From Spirochaetales bacterium Spiro_09 (lineage in GTDB: Bacteria; Spirochaetota; Spirochaetia; Treponematales; Treponemataceae): a DNA stretch of 36,109 nucleotides. Positions 27,156 to 35,700 of the stretch are shown here, piece by piece (position 1 is the first letter of the stretch; the number at the start of each line of letters is the position of its first letter). Under the pieces are notes generated by a model. The model was given only the letters and a program-made list of their open reading frames with translations. It did no database searches and had not been told where the DNA came from. Where the stretch lies: assembly GCA_001604385.1 (NCBI GenBank), contig LVBK01000051.1:1-36109 (forward strand), written 5' to 3'. A program made the position numbers and the translations under genes.

Positions 27156-27175
27156 ATTGTAATGGGGGAAGTGTA

Positions 27176-27844
27176 ATGTTCAATCCTAAGGTTACCGTAA
27201 CAGCCGCAGCCATAGGGTTTGTTCTTTCGACAGGCATTGGATTCTTTTCAGGCGCATCCTTTACGACAGTTGTATTTCGGGCTTTATTTTCAGCTATGCT
27301 GTTATCGGCTTTAGTGACTGCTGTGCGTTTTGTGGCACTCCGGGTCCTTCCGGAATTGCTTGAAGATTCTACGGTGCAATCGGTCGACACTTCTGCAGAA
27401 ACAGGGAACCTGGTAGATATTTCTGTGGGTGATGAAAACTCATCGACAGACGATCTTGAAGATTTTTCGGACACCATGCCGGATTTTTTTCAGGCTCCTG
27501 TATACTCCCGTACAGAGGACTCACCGGAAATAACACGCCCGGATGAGATTCCATTGACCAGTCCAGCTGCTGCACCAGCTTCGGCGACTAAGCGTCCGGA
27601 ACAGAACAATAAACCTTCATCCGTTCCTGAACACAGGAAAGCCGCCGGCGGACTTGATATACTTCCTGATATGGAAGACTTTATTCCCGATGTGGTGCAG
27701 CAGGATGATGACTCTGATACGCCAGGTCCAGGCGGTGAATGGTCCGAAGAAGTAAAAAATGCTGTTCACAGTCCGACCCCACTGGCCGGAGAAACAGAAA
27801 CGATGGCAAAGGCAATACGCACAATCCTTTCACGGGATTCTTGA
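27176..27844 (+). CDS. Membrane protein of unknown function between flhG and fliA
   Basis: I do not recognise this 222-residue protein. Two hydrophobic segments (about 8-30 and 33-56) are joined by a short turn (FSGASF). They are followed by a long acidic, Ser/Thr/Pro-rich tail (60-200) with little predicted structure, probably cytoplasmic. The last 16 residues (ETMAKAIRTILSRDS region) look like an amphipathic helix and may be a binding site. Start is supported by GGGGGAAG upstream. It sits between flhG and fliA, where it could act in export, placement or regulation; that is inference. The gene has its own candidate promoter. Confidence 0.8.
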   Translation: MFNPKVTVTAAAIGFVLSTGIGFFSGASFTTVVFRALFSAMLLSALVTAVRFVALRVLPELLEDSTVQSVDTSAETGNLVDISVGDENSSTDDLEDFSDTMPDFFQAPVYSRTEDSPEITRPDEIPLTSPAAAPASATKRPEQNNKPSSVPEHRKAAGGLDILPDMEDFIPDVVQQDDDSDTPGPGGEWSEEVKNAVHSPTPLAGETETMAKAIRTILSRDS

Positions 27845-27874
27845 ACGATAGAGATTATGAAAAGGGTGTAATAC

Positions 27875-28663
27875 ATGGGGAATTCGCTGTTGGAGCATAA
27901 AACTGAAGACGAGTTATGGGTGGAGTATCATCGCTCTCGCGATCCATCGATTCGTGAATTCTTTATCAAGCAATATGCTCCTCTGGTAAAGTATGTTGCA
28001 GGAAAAGTCGCTGTGGGAATGCCGAGCAACGTTGAATTTGACGATTTAGTTGGTTTTGGCGTATTTGGCTTGCTCGATGCCATTGATAAATTTGATCCGG
28101 ACAAAAATGTAAAATTTAAAACATATGCGGTTACAAGAATTCGTGGCTCTATATTTGATGAGCTTCGCTCCATTGATTGGGTACCGCGATCAGTCAGACA
28201 AAAAACTCGAGAAATCGAAGACGCAATCAACAAGCTTGAATCAAAGTTGGGAAGAACTGCGACCGATACTGAAATTGCCGGCTCTCTCGGTGTTTCTGAT
28301 GCAGAATTTCAGCAAACCATGTATAAAATATCTGGAACCAGCATAATGTCGCTCAACGATGTGTGGTATTCAGGCGATGATGCTGAACGTATTTCTATCG
28401 GTGACAGCATCGAATCTCCTTCATCCTTGAATCCTGATGTCATAGTTGAAAAAGATGAAATAAAAAGAGTCATTGTTGAAGCTATCAACGAACTTCCCGA
28501 AAAAGAAAAAATGGTACTCGTATTGTATTATTACGAGGATTTGACCCTTAAGGAAATTGGGCAGGTACTGCATGTTACTGAATCCCGCGTTTCACAGCTT
28601 CATACAAAAGCCAATCTCCGTCTCAGGGCAAAGTTGACAAATATTCGTAAAGGCATCATGTAA
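27875..28663 (+). CDS. fliA: Flagellar sigma factor FliA (sigma-28, WhiG/SigD type)
   Basis: This is a sigma-70-family factor that directs RNA polymerase to late flagellar promoters. The 262 residues contain region 2 ([21 protein letters not shown], then [20 protein letters not shown]), the DWVPRSVRQ segment typical of the FliA/WhiG branch, region 3 ([22 protein letters not shown]) and region 4 with its DNA-binding helix-turn-helix ([21 protein letters not shown]). Length is typical. It lies late in the operon, as in other spirochaetes and in Bacillus sigD. No anti-sigma factor FlgM is visible in the window. Confidence 0.95.
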   Translation: MGNSLLEHKTEDELWVEYHRSRDPSIREFFIKQYAPLVKYVAGKVAVGMPSNVEFDDLVGFGVFGLLDAIDKFDPDKNVKFKTYAVTRIRGSIFDELRSIDWVPRSVRQKTREIEDAINKLESKLGRTATDTEIAGSLGVSDAEFQQTMYKISGTSIMSLNDVWYSGDDAERISIGDSIESPSSLNPDVIVEKDEIKRVIVEAINELPEKEKMVLVLYYYEDLTLKEIGQVLHVTESRVSQLHTKANLRLRAKLTNIRKGIM

Positions 28664-28684
28664 TGATGCTTCTGGAAGGGCAGT

Positions 28685-30655
28685 ATGGTTGGTCTTGATC
28701 AAATCCGTGAGGCAATGGCTCGACAATTTGAAGAAGACTCATCCCGAGTATTCGTTGAGGTTGAAGCAGATACTCTTGATTCAGCTCTTGCTGATGCGGC
28801 CATACAGCTTGGCGTACATGTCCGTGATATTGATTATGAAGTACTCCAGCGCGGTGCAAACGGATTCTTCGCGTTGTCCAAGAAAAGCTGGACTATTCGG
28901 GCCTATGAAATGCAGAAAAGGAAATCCAGAGCAGAACGTCTGGAGGAGGCGTCCAAGGATGCTGCAGCCGCTGATCTTCTGGAACAGGTAGTTGAAGATC
29001 GAAACGGACAGGTCTTTACTTTTTGTGCGCCTGACGGTGTTTATTTGAAAGTAATGCCACCCTCCGGGAAGGGCAGCCCCGCAACAATTCGGGATGCAAT
29101 CGAATCGATGCGGGAGAGGGGAGTCGCTCCCGCAGACGAGGACGTGCTCAAATCAATCGTAAAAGCTGCATCTTCCGAGTATATCAAGGTTGGGCCTTAT
29201 AAATACAGTCCAGGACATGATGCAATGATGGCGGTCGATATTACAGACCAGGAAATGAAGGCCTGGTTATATGCAACACCTCCAGGTCCCGGGGGAGCCG
29301 ACTTATCCGCTGATATGATAATCGCATTTTTGCGAAATAACCGTGTTATCGCGGGAATTGATGAGCAACGCATCCGTGATTTTCAGGACCGGCCAATATA
29401 TAAGCAGAATTACCTTGTGGCAGAAGGTATCAAGCCTCAGGACGGTGCGGATGCAAATATTATATACAATTTTGAGACAGACCGCTCCAAAGTCCATTTG
29501 AAAGAAAGTGCTTCTGGCCGTGTTGATTTCAAGGAATTGAACCTTGTGCAGAATGTTGTAGAGGGTCAACCTCTGGCGCAGAAAGTTCCACCTGAACGTG
29601 GAAAAGGCGGAAAAACTGTCACAGGGAAATATCTTGAAGCAAAAAACGGAAAAGATATACCTCTGCCGGTGGGAAAAAATACCCGTGTGGCAGAAGATGG
29701 ATTGACAATTATTGCGGAGACGAATGGCCAGGTTTTGTTATTGAACAATAAAATAAATGTAGAACCCATACTCACAATTGAAGGCGATGTATCCCTTAAA
29801 ACCGGCAATATTATGTTCCTTGGAACTGTATTTATCAGCGGAAACGTTGAGGATGGCTTTTCAGTCAAGGCTTCCGGCAACATTGAAGTCAAGGGTACCG
29901 TTGGAAAATCCGAACTGGATGCTGAAGGCGATATTGTGGTTAGCCAGGGTGTTGCAGGAAAGGGAGAAGGATTTATCCGGGCAGGAAAATCAATATGGGC
30001 AAAGTTTATCGAAAATACCCAGGTTGAAGCCGGTGAATTTGTTATTGTATCTGACGGTATTATCAATTCACGGGTTAGCGCCAATAAAAAAATACTGTGT
30101 CAGGGAAAACGCGCTGCAATAATCGGAGGTTCCCTGAGTGCGGCGGAAGAAATCCATGCGAAAACACTGGGGAGTCTCGGCGGCGGTAGCGAAACAGTTC
30201 TGAGTGTCGGATTTGATCCGCGCAGCAAGGACCGGCTTGACGCTCTCGTAGCAAACCGGAATGTGTACGAGAGAGAACTGGAAGACGTCCAGCTCAATTT
30301 CAACACCTTGATGGTAATGAAAAAGCAACGTAAGGAATTACCTGAAGATAAGGAGGCTGCTCTAAAGAAACTTGGAGAGCGGCAATATATTCTACAAACG
30401 CAACTGGAAGAGGTGGAGATAGAAATACGAAAAATTCAGGAATATTTGAATACACTGAAAAATCGGGGCAAAGTATCCGCTTCAGTCAAAGTATTTTCCG
30501 GCGTTAAAATAATAATCCGGGATGTAACCGAAGAGGTTCGTACCGATTGTAAGGCAACTACCTTTTACCTGGAAGGTGGTTTGGTCCGGTACGGAAAATA
30601 TCAGGGACCGGACGATGATATGAAGAGGGTCCCAAGTGGGTATTCAGCCAATTGA
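28685..30655 (+). CDS. fapA: FapA family protein (DUF342) with an N-terminal Jag-like domain
   Basis: This is a 656-residue DUF342 protein. Residues 21-74 form a Jag-N-type domain (VEVEADTLDSALADAAIQLG, then GANGFFALSKKSWTIRAY). The DUF342 core (about 220-620) includes a run of beta-helix-like repeats (GDVSLKTGNIMFLGTVFISG, NIEVKGTVGKSELDAEGDIVV). A coiled coil lies near 510-590. FapA has been implicated in flagellar assembly in other bacteria; the biochemical role is not settled. The ATG follows GGAAGGGCAGT. Its end overlaps the next gene by 20 bases. Confidence 0.88.
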   Translation: MVGLDQIREAMARQFEEDSSRVFVEVEADTLDSALADAAIQLGVHVRDIDYEVLQRGANGFFALSKKSWTIRAYEMQKRKSRAERLEEASKDAAAADLLEQVVEDRNGQVFTFCAPDGVYLKVMPPSGKGSPATIRDAIESMRERGVAPADEDVLKSIVKAASSEYIKVGPYKYSPGHDAMMAVDITDQEMKAWLYATPPGPGGADLSADMIIAFLRNNRVIAGIDEQRIRDFQDRPIYKQNYLVAEGIKPQDGADANIIYNFETDRSKVHLKESASGRVDFKELNLVQNVVEGQPLAQKVPPERGKGGKTVTGKYLEAKNGKDIPLPVGKNTRVAEDGLTIIAETNGQVLLLNNKINVEPILTIEGDVSLKTGNIMFLGTVFISGNVEDGFSVKASGNIEVKGTVGKSELDAEGDIVVSQGVAGKGEGFIRAGKSIWAKFIENTQVEAGEFVIVSDGIINSRVSANKKILCQGKRAAIIGGSLSAAEEIHAKTLGSLGGGSETVLSVGFDPRSKDRLDALVANRNVYERELEDVQLNFNTLMVMKKQRKELPEDKEAALKKLGERQYILQTQLEEVEIEIRKIQEYLNTLKNRGKVSASVKVFSGVKIIIRDVTEEVRTDCKATTFYLEGGLVRYGKYQGPDDDMKRVPSGYSAN

Positions 30656-30971
30656 TTTACAGACCTTATATTCACAGCTCGATAAAATTGGCAAGACCCA
30701 GGTTCAACAGCAGGTAGCTGCACAGAGCTTACGGGAACAGGAAATTCAAAATAATAAGGCAGCTGCCGAACAACGGCTTAAAACGGTACAGGGTCCGGAG
30801 TCAGGTGATGAATTAAGTGGAAAGATTCATGACCGTGAGGATGGCTCACCAACAGATGCAGGTGCAGGTAACCGGTCACCGCATCGAGAGAATACACAGG
30901 AACCAGATGATACAGAAAAGGAGGTCATTCGTGACCCGAATCTTGGTAAGCACATTGATATTAGCGGCTAG
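30636..30971 (+). CDS. Small hypothetical protein overlapping fapA
   Basis: This is a 111-residue polar protein with no membrane segment and no motif that I recognise. Residues 10-50 are a likely helix or coiled coil (glutamine-rich QVQQQVAAQSLREQEIQNNK), followed by a charged disordered tail. It starts at GTG 30636 inside the end of fapA, preceded by GAAGAGGG, and overlaps fapA by 20 bases. Translational coupling, sense composition and placement in the operon support it as real. Function is unknown; association with the flagellar machinery is by position only. Confidence 0.65.
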   Translation: MGIQPIDLQTLYSQLDKIGKTQVQQQVAAQSLREQEIQNNKAAAEQRLKTVQGPESGDELSGKIHDREDGSPTDAGAGNRSPHRENTQEPDDTEKEVIRDPNLGKHIDISG

Positions 30972-31022
30972 CGCTAATGAGCTGTTCCCCAGTGTTTTCC
31001 TCTCCTCATACCGTTTTCAATT

Positions 31023-31556
31023 ATGAATATGTTTTCGGCTGTCATTATCCTTCTGTTATCCATCAACATTGTGGCTCTTGTCATTTTTTGGCTTAAACTT
31101 CGTTCCAGTTTTTCTGCAAATCGAATATTGGGTTCTATTCAGTCTGAGGTAGAAAAATTGATTATTGATTTGGGTCATGAAGCCGATCGTGACGTGGCTC
31201 TATTGGAAAGCCGCATTGCAGGTTTGAAAGAACTGATTGACGAAGCGGACAAGCGAATTTTACTTGCTGAACGGGAAGACGCAAAACGAGCTCAGTCACG
31301 AAAGATAGTCTCAAATCTTGATGTTCCCTCATTCAAGTCGCCTCCTCCTGTTTCTCCGACAAATGATAGCGAGGAGCCAATTACACTCAATTTCAGGCGA
31401 AGCCCGACTCCTATACAGCCGCTTGTACCAATTACCGATCAGGTTCTTGATCTTGCCAAGAGGGGAATCTCCGCATCGGTAATAGCCTCAAAGCTGTCAA
31501 TGCCTCTTGGTGAAGTTGAACTGATCCTCGATATGCATTCCGGTCAGCTTTTCTGA
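31023..31556 (+). CDS. SwrB-like membrane-anchored coiled-coil protein
   Basis: This 177-residue protein has one N-terminal membrane segment (about 4-24), a coiled coil (about 30-95, including the EVEKLIIDLGHEADRDVALL region), a proline-rich linker (about 103-130) and a small C-terminal helical domain (about 138-175, ITDQVLDLAKRGISASVIAS, then LSMPLGEVELILDM). The C-terminal part looks like a helix-turn-helix. The layout resembles Bacillus SwrB, whose gene follows sigD and which promotes activation of the flagellar export gate. Here it lies three genes after fliA. Sequence similarity is not clear enough to name it. The start codon is unremarkable and the upstream gap is 51 bases. Confidence 0.7.
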   Translation: MNMFSAVIILLLSINIVALVIFWLKLRSSFSANRILGSIQSEVEKLIIDLGHEADRDVALLESRIAGLKELIDEADKRILLAEREDAKRAQSRKIVSNLDVPSFKSPPPVSPTNDSEEPITLNFRRSPTPIQPLVPITDQVLDLAKRGISASVIASKLSMPLGEVELILDMHSGQLF

Positions 31557-31624
31557 ATCGATACCCGCATTCCTTTCGCCGTGAATTCTCAAGTTCATGA
31601 TTTTCCCTGTCGATACTTGAAGAA

Positions 31625-32434
31625 ATGGTCGTAACGGATAAACGGTATACCCAGGATAATTTTCCCACATATAGCAAGTCCCGTGAGCGGGGTGAATATT
31701 TCTATACCGTACGGCTGTATCGAAATCGTTCGTCTTTTATGTCAACGGAGTCCGGTCTTCAAATGATGCGGATGATTCTCGGTTTTATCGAAGCTAAAGT
31801 TACCGTCATCGACGCTACGATTCAAAGTCAGGAAACGATTGATTATCTGGTGCTTATATGTTCATCGCCTGCACATAGTCAGATTTTCTCGAGAATTGTG
31901 TATCCTGCATGTCCACATGCAATCATTGAGGAAATGACATCGGGCAGGGTAGAAGAATATCTTTCGACCCGGGCTGTCAGAGGACTCCGTGCAGACAGAA
32001 TTCCGCATTTCGAGACAGTTCGTTCAGTTACCCGGTCGAAACGCTTTTTGTTGGCGCTCCTTCTGGAATATCGTGCGCTCATGAGCGAAACCGGATATAT
32101 TCCTCCGTTACAGGTTGCAGAAAGAGAGAGTGGCTACAACTGTGACCTTCGGCTTCCGTTTTTGCTGGTTGAAATGGATAATCGTCTGTGCGGTATTCCG
32201 GACTTTCAGATTAATACTATTCAAAATGGAGCGAACGGAGCAAAGATAGTATCTCTTGATTCGTCATATGGACATCGACTGCTTGTGTGTAATGATGTTC
32301 TGTGTATTAAGGAATTGGATGTACCCTCAATCCGGGTTACGGGAAAAATTGATCACGGGCTGTATGCCTGTTCTTCCTTTGTTCAGGGTAAACCCTTTCC
32401 TTTTTCGTTGATTCTTCCCGCTCTGATGCAATAA
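31625..32434 (+). CDS. Hypothetical protein at the end of the motility operon, possible CheW-like fold
   Basis: This is a 269-residue soluble protein with no named family visible. The last 90 residues have a pattern reminiscent of CheW: LPFLLVEMDNRLCGIPDFQI (about 177-196) resembles the CheW entry strands, and RLLVCNDVLCIKELDVPSIRV (about 218-238) resembles the paired strands of its second barrel. The middle (about 95-170) is charged and helical. The ATG has only a weak GAAGAA site 4 bases upstream, so another start is possible. It follows the SwrB-like gene by 68 bases and ends the operon. The CheW suggestion is tentative. Confidence 0.65.
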   Translation: MVVTDKRYTQDNFPTYSKSRERGEYFYTVRLYRNRSSFMSTESGLQMMRMILGFIEAKVTVIDATIQSQETIDYLVLICSSPAHSQIFSRIVYPACPHAIIEEMTSGRVEEYLSTRAVRGLRADRIPHFETVRSVTRSKRFLLALLLEYRALMSETGYIPPLQVAERESGYNCDLRLPFLLVEMDNRLCGIPDFQINTIQNGANGAKIVSLDSSYGHRLLVCNDVLCIKELDVPSIRVTGKIDHGLYACSSFVQGKPFPFSLILPALMQ

Positions 32435-32451
32435 GTACCTGAAAGCTTTTT

Positions 32452-32480
32452 GCAGACACAGCAACAACGGCTCTGTCTGC
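32452..32480. other. Hairpin between the motility operon end and carB
   Basis: GCAGACACAG (32452-32461) pairs with CTCTGTCTGC (32471-32480) with one mismatch and a 9-base loop. It lies 18 bases after the last motility gene stop. The T-run lies 5' of the stem rather than 3', so it does not qualify as a classical intrinsic terminator on the plus strand, and the minus-strand transcript would have A after the stem. It may still end transcripts with help or protect 3' ends. Confidence 0.4.
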
Positions 32481-32497
32481 TAAGATGTATTCGTTAG

Positions 32498-32521
32498 TTA
32501 CTGCTACCAATATTGTTGAAA
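32498..32521 (+). repeat. Left terminal inverted repeat of the putative MITE
   Basis: A 24-base sequence starting TTACTGCTACC and ending TTGTTGAAA. It matches the reverse complement of 32711-32734 except for two positions (C/T and T/A). Confidence 0.7.
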
Positions 32522-32639
32522 CCGCCAAGGGCGTTCGCACGCAGCGGCTCCGCGCAACCCGAGTTCACCAAAACTGGCCCTTTGTGCCTCATCCTGCCCG
32601 ATTTTCTATCAGAACACGTAATTATCATGCCGATATTCG

Positions 32640-32657
32640 AAGGGGGTGCCCTTTTTT
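32640..32657 (+). terminator. Weak intrinsic-terminator-like hairpin inside the MITE
   Basis: AAGGG (32640-32644) pairs with CCCTT (32649-32653) across a 4-base loop, followed by four more T. The stem is only 5 bp, so strength is doubtful. It would stop plus-strand transcripts arriving from the motility operon before they reach carB. Confidence 0.35.
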
Positions 32658-32667
32658 GGCCTGTATA

Positions 32668-32688
32668 TACTGCTATCAATATTGTTGA
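32668..32688 (+). repeat. Internal third copy of the MITE repeat unit
   Basis: TACTGCTATCAATATTGTTG followed by A repeats the left terminal sequence with one change. With the right inverted repeat (32711-32734) it forms a long near-palindrome: about 24 bp of stem with small interruptions and a loop around 32693-32706. This would fold as a strong hairpin downstream of carB. Confidence 0.7.
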
Positions 32689-32710
32689 TAACTGGATGAG
32701 CAAATGGTTA

Positions 32711-32734
32711 TTTCAACAATTTTGATAGCAGTAA
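32711..32734 (-). repeat. Right terminal inverted repeat of the putative MITE
   Basis: Read on the minus strand this begins TTACTGCTATC and ends TTGTTGAAA, matching the left repeat at 22 of 24 positions. It directly abuts the right 10-base duplication. Confidence 0.7.
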
Positions 32735-32741
32735 GTATTCG

Positions 32742-35700
32742 TTACGCTCGTGTAATTCGTTTGTGATATTCCTGAAGGGAAGTCACGCCTCCCTTTCCGT
32801 TTCGTGCGGCCTTGATACCCTGGGCAGCGGCTAAAGCAGCCGCAAGAGTGGTTATATAGGGAATTTTGTATTTAATAACTGCCTTCCTGATTACGGCATC
32901 ATCGGCAAGTGCATCGCGCCGCCCGCTTGGTGTGTTGATAGCAAGAACGATTTGACGGTTCAGTATGACATCAAGTACGTTCGGCCTTCCCTCATTTATT
33001 TTAGCGATTGTATCGCATTCGATTCCGGCGGAACGGAAAAAATTCGCGGTTCCTTCTGTGGCAAGAATTCTGAAACCCAGCGAGCTGAACGCTTTCCCCA
33101 TCCTGATAGCTGTATCTTGTTGTGTTTCTTTATCCGAGAGGCTGATTAACACATGCTGCTCATTTTCTCCCGGAAGGTTTGGCTGTGCAGGCAGGAAGGT
33201 CCCTGCCGCTTCCTGTGACTTATAGAAGGCAAGTGCAAAATTGTCCGCCATTCCCAGAACCTCTCCTGTTGATCGCATCTCCGGCCCAAGTACCGGATCA
33301 ACCTCAGGAAACTTATCGAAGGGAAATACCGCCTCTTTGGCGCCATAATGGGGAATGCTTTTTTCATATACATCAAGATCGCCAAGTTTTGCACCAAGCA
33401 TCAAGCGTGTCGCAAGACTTGCCATTTGAGTATTACATACCTTCGAAACGAGTGGAACGGTGCGGCTTGCGCGTGGATTTGCTTCAAGAACATACACTGT
33501 GCCGTCCTCTATTGCGTATTGCATATTCATCAGACCGCAGACATTGAGTGCCTGTGCTATTTTCCGTGTATAGTTTTTTATTGTTTCAAGATATGAATCC
33601 GCTATCGATACCGGTGGAATGACGCACGCAGAATCACCTGAATGAACGCCGGCCAATTCAATATGTTCCATTACGGCCGGAATATACACTTCTTTACCGT
33701 CAGAGAGGGCGTCAGCTTCGCATTCGAGGGCATTACGCAAGAAACGGTCAAGCAGCAACGGTCTGTCCGGTGTAACCCCGACAGCCTTCGCAACGTATTC
33801 CCGGAGCATGTTCTCGTCGTATATGACTTCCATACCCCGGCCTCCCAACACAAAAGATGGGCGGATCATAATGGGATATCCAATTTTGCTGGCCACACTA
33901 ATAGCATCATCTATATCAGAGGCCATGCCAGATTCCGGCATGGGTATTGCAAGTTGCTCCATCATTTTCCGGAACAAATCTCTGTCCTCCGCTATGTCGA
34001 TACTGTCTATGCTGGTTCCCAGAATTCGTACACCCTCGTCTGCAAGTTCGCGAGCAATGTTGAGCGGTGTTTGTCCTCCAAACTGGACTATAACTCCTTC
34101 AGGTTTTTCTTTATTATAAATTTGTAAAACGTCTTCAAGAGTGACGGGTTCGAAGTATAATTTGTCACTGGTATCGTAATCGGTAGAGACGGTTTCAGGG
34201 TTACAATTAACCATGATTGTTTCATAACCCTGGTCTCTGAGCGCCATTGCAGCGTGCACACAGCAATAATCGAACTCGATTCCCTGTCCAATTCTGTTCG
34301 GTCCACCGCCCAGGATCATTATTTTCTTTTTATTTGATGTCGCCACCGAGGAATCAGGGGCATTATACGAGGAATAATAGTAAAAGGTGTTTTCCTTACC
34401 GGAGACAGGTACCGCGTGCCATCCCTCAACAATACCAAGTTCGGTTCTTTTTCTACGCACATCCTTTTCGCGAATTCCAAGAATACGTGCAAGATACTTG
34501 TCCGAGAAACCGTCTTTTTTTGCCCTGCGAAGAAGATCATCGGATGGCAACAAGCCGGGTGTTTTCAGAATTTCTTCCTCCAGCTCGACCAGTTCTTTCA
34601 TTTGCTGAATAAACCAGGGTTTGATAAAGGTCAGTTCATACAGTTTCTGAATGTCCGCACCCTTGCGCAAAGCTTCATACATAATAAAATGCCGCTCGCT
34701 GTTTGCGGTTCGTAACATATCAAGCAGGTCATTGAGACTTTTGTTGTTGAAATCGCTGGCGAAACCCAGTCCATGTCGGCCATTTTCCAGCCCTCGAATG
34801 GCTTTCTGAAGTGTTTCCTTATACGTTTTACCGATTGACATAACTTCGCCGACAGCTTTCATTTGGGTGCCAAGTTTGTCCTCGACTCCCCTGAATTTTT
34901 CAAATGCCCAACGTGCGAATTTGAGAACGACATAGTCTCCACCCGGAGTGTATTTTTCCAGTGTGCCATCGCGCCAGTAGGGAATTTCATCCAGAGTCAT
35001 TCCCGAGGCAAGTTTTGCCGAGATAAGTGCAATAGGGAATCCCGTAGCTTTCGAAGCAAGTGCCGAAGAGCGGGATGTTCGTGGATTAATTTCTATTATT
35101 ACGACCCGTCCGCTAACCGGATCGTGGGCAAATTGCACATTTGTTCCGCCGATGACACCAATTGATTCGACTATCCGGAATGCCTGTTCTTTTAATTTCT
35201 CCTCAAGTTCCTTGCTTATTGTCAGGAAGGGGGCAGAACAGAAAGAGTCGCCGGTATGCACTCCGACCGCGTCGATGTTTTCTATAAAGCAAATGGCTAT
35301 CATCTGGTTCTTACTATCCCTGACAACCTCAACTTCCAGTTCTTCCCAACCCAGAATGGATTCTTCGATCAGACACTGATGCGTCATGGACAGTTCAAGA
35401 CCTCGTGAAACGATGGTTCTCAGTTCCTCTACATTATAAACCAGACCACCGCCTGCACCGCCCATTGTATACGCGGGGCGAACGACAACGGGATACCCTA
35501 ATTTATCCGCGATTTTTTCAGCGTCTTCTACGGAATAGGTAATATCAGATTGCGGTGTGTCGATGCCAAGGGTTTTCATAGTTGCTTTAAAGATCTCCCT
35601 GTCTTCACCCCGTTCAATCGCATCCAGATTAACACCGATTACTTTAACATTATATTTTTCTAGTACACCGGCCTTGTTGAGTTCACAGGCGAGATTAAGA

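Larger units (their letters stand above)
32487..32744. mobile_element. Putative MITE: 10-bp target duplications flanking a 238-bp element with 24-bp terminal inverted repeats
   Basis: A perfect 10-base direct repeat (GTATTCGTTA) is at 32487-32496 and 32735-32744. Between them lie terminal inverted repeats, 32498-32521 on the plus strand and 32711-32734 on the minus strand, which begin TTACTGCTA and agree at 22 of 24 positions. The interior has no credible coding sequence. The right-hand 10-base copy includes the carB stop codon (32742-32744), so the insertion site is exactly at the gene end and leaves the carB reading frame intact. This is a signature of a small non-autonomous transposed element, although no transposase is present to confirm the family. 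Confidence 0.65.

Noticed and set aside
32452..32480. Classical bidirectional intrinsic terminator
   Set aside because: The stem is good, but the T-run lies on the wrong side for both strands, so I report it only as a hairpin.
32494..32725. Two overlapping open frames of about 70 residues inside the putative MITE
   Set aside because: They have no ribosome-binding site, overlap each other on opposite strands and run through the inverted repeats. They look like chance openings in a short repeat.
32497..32734. Integron attC site or toxin-antitoxin remnant in the carB intergenic region
   Set aside because: The core sites expected for attC (RYYYAAC and GTTRRRY pairs) are not arranged correctly. 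Terminal inverted repeats with a direct duplication explain the structure better.
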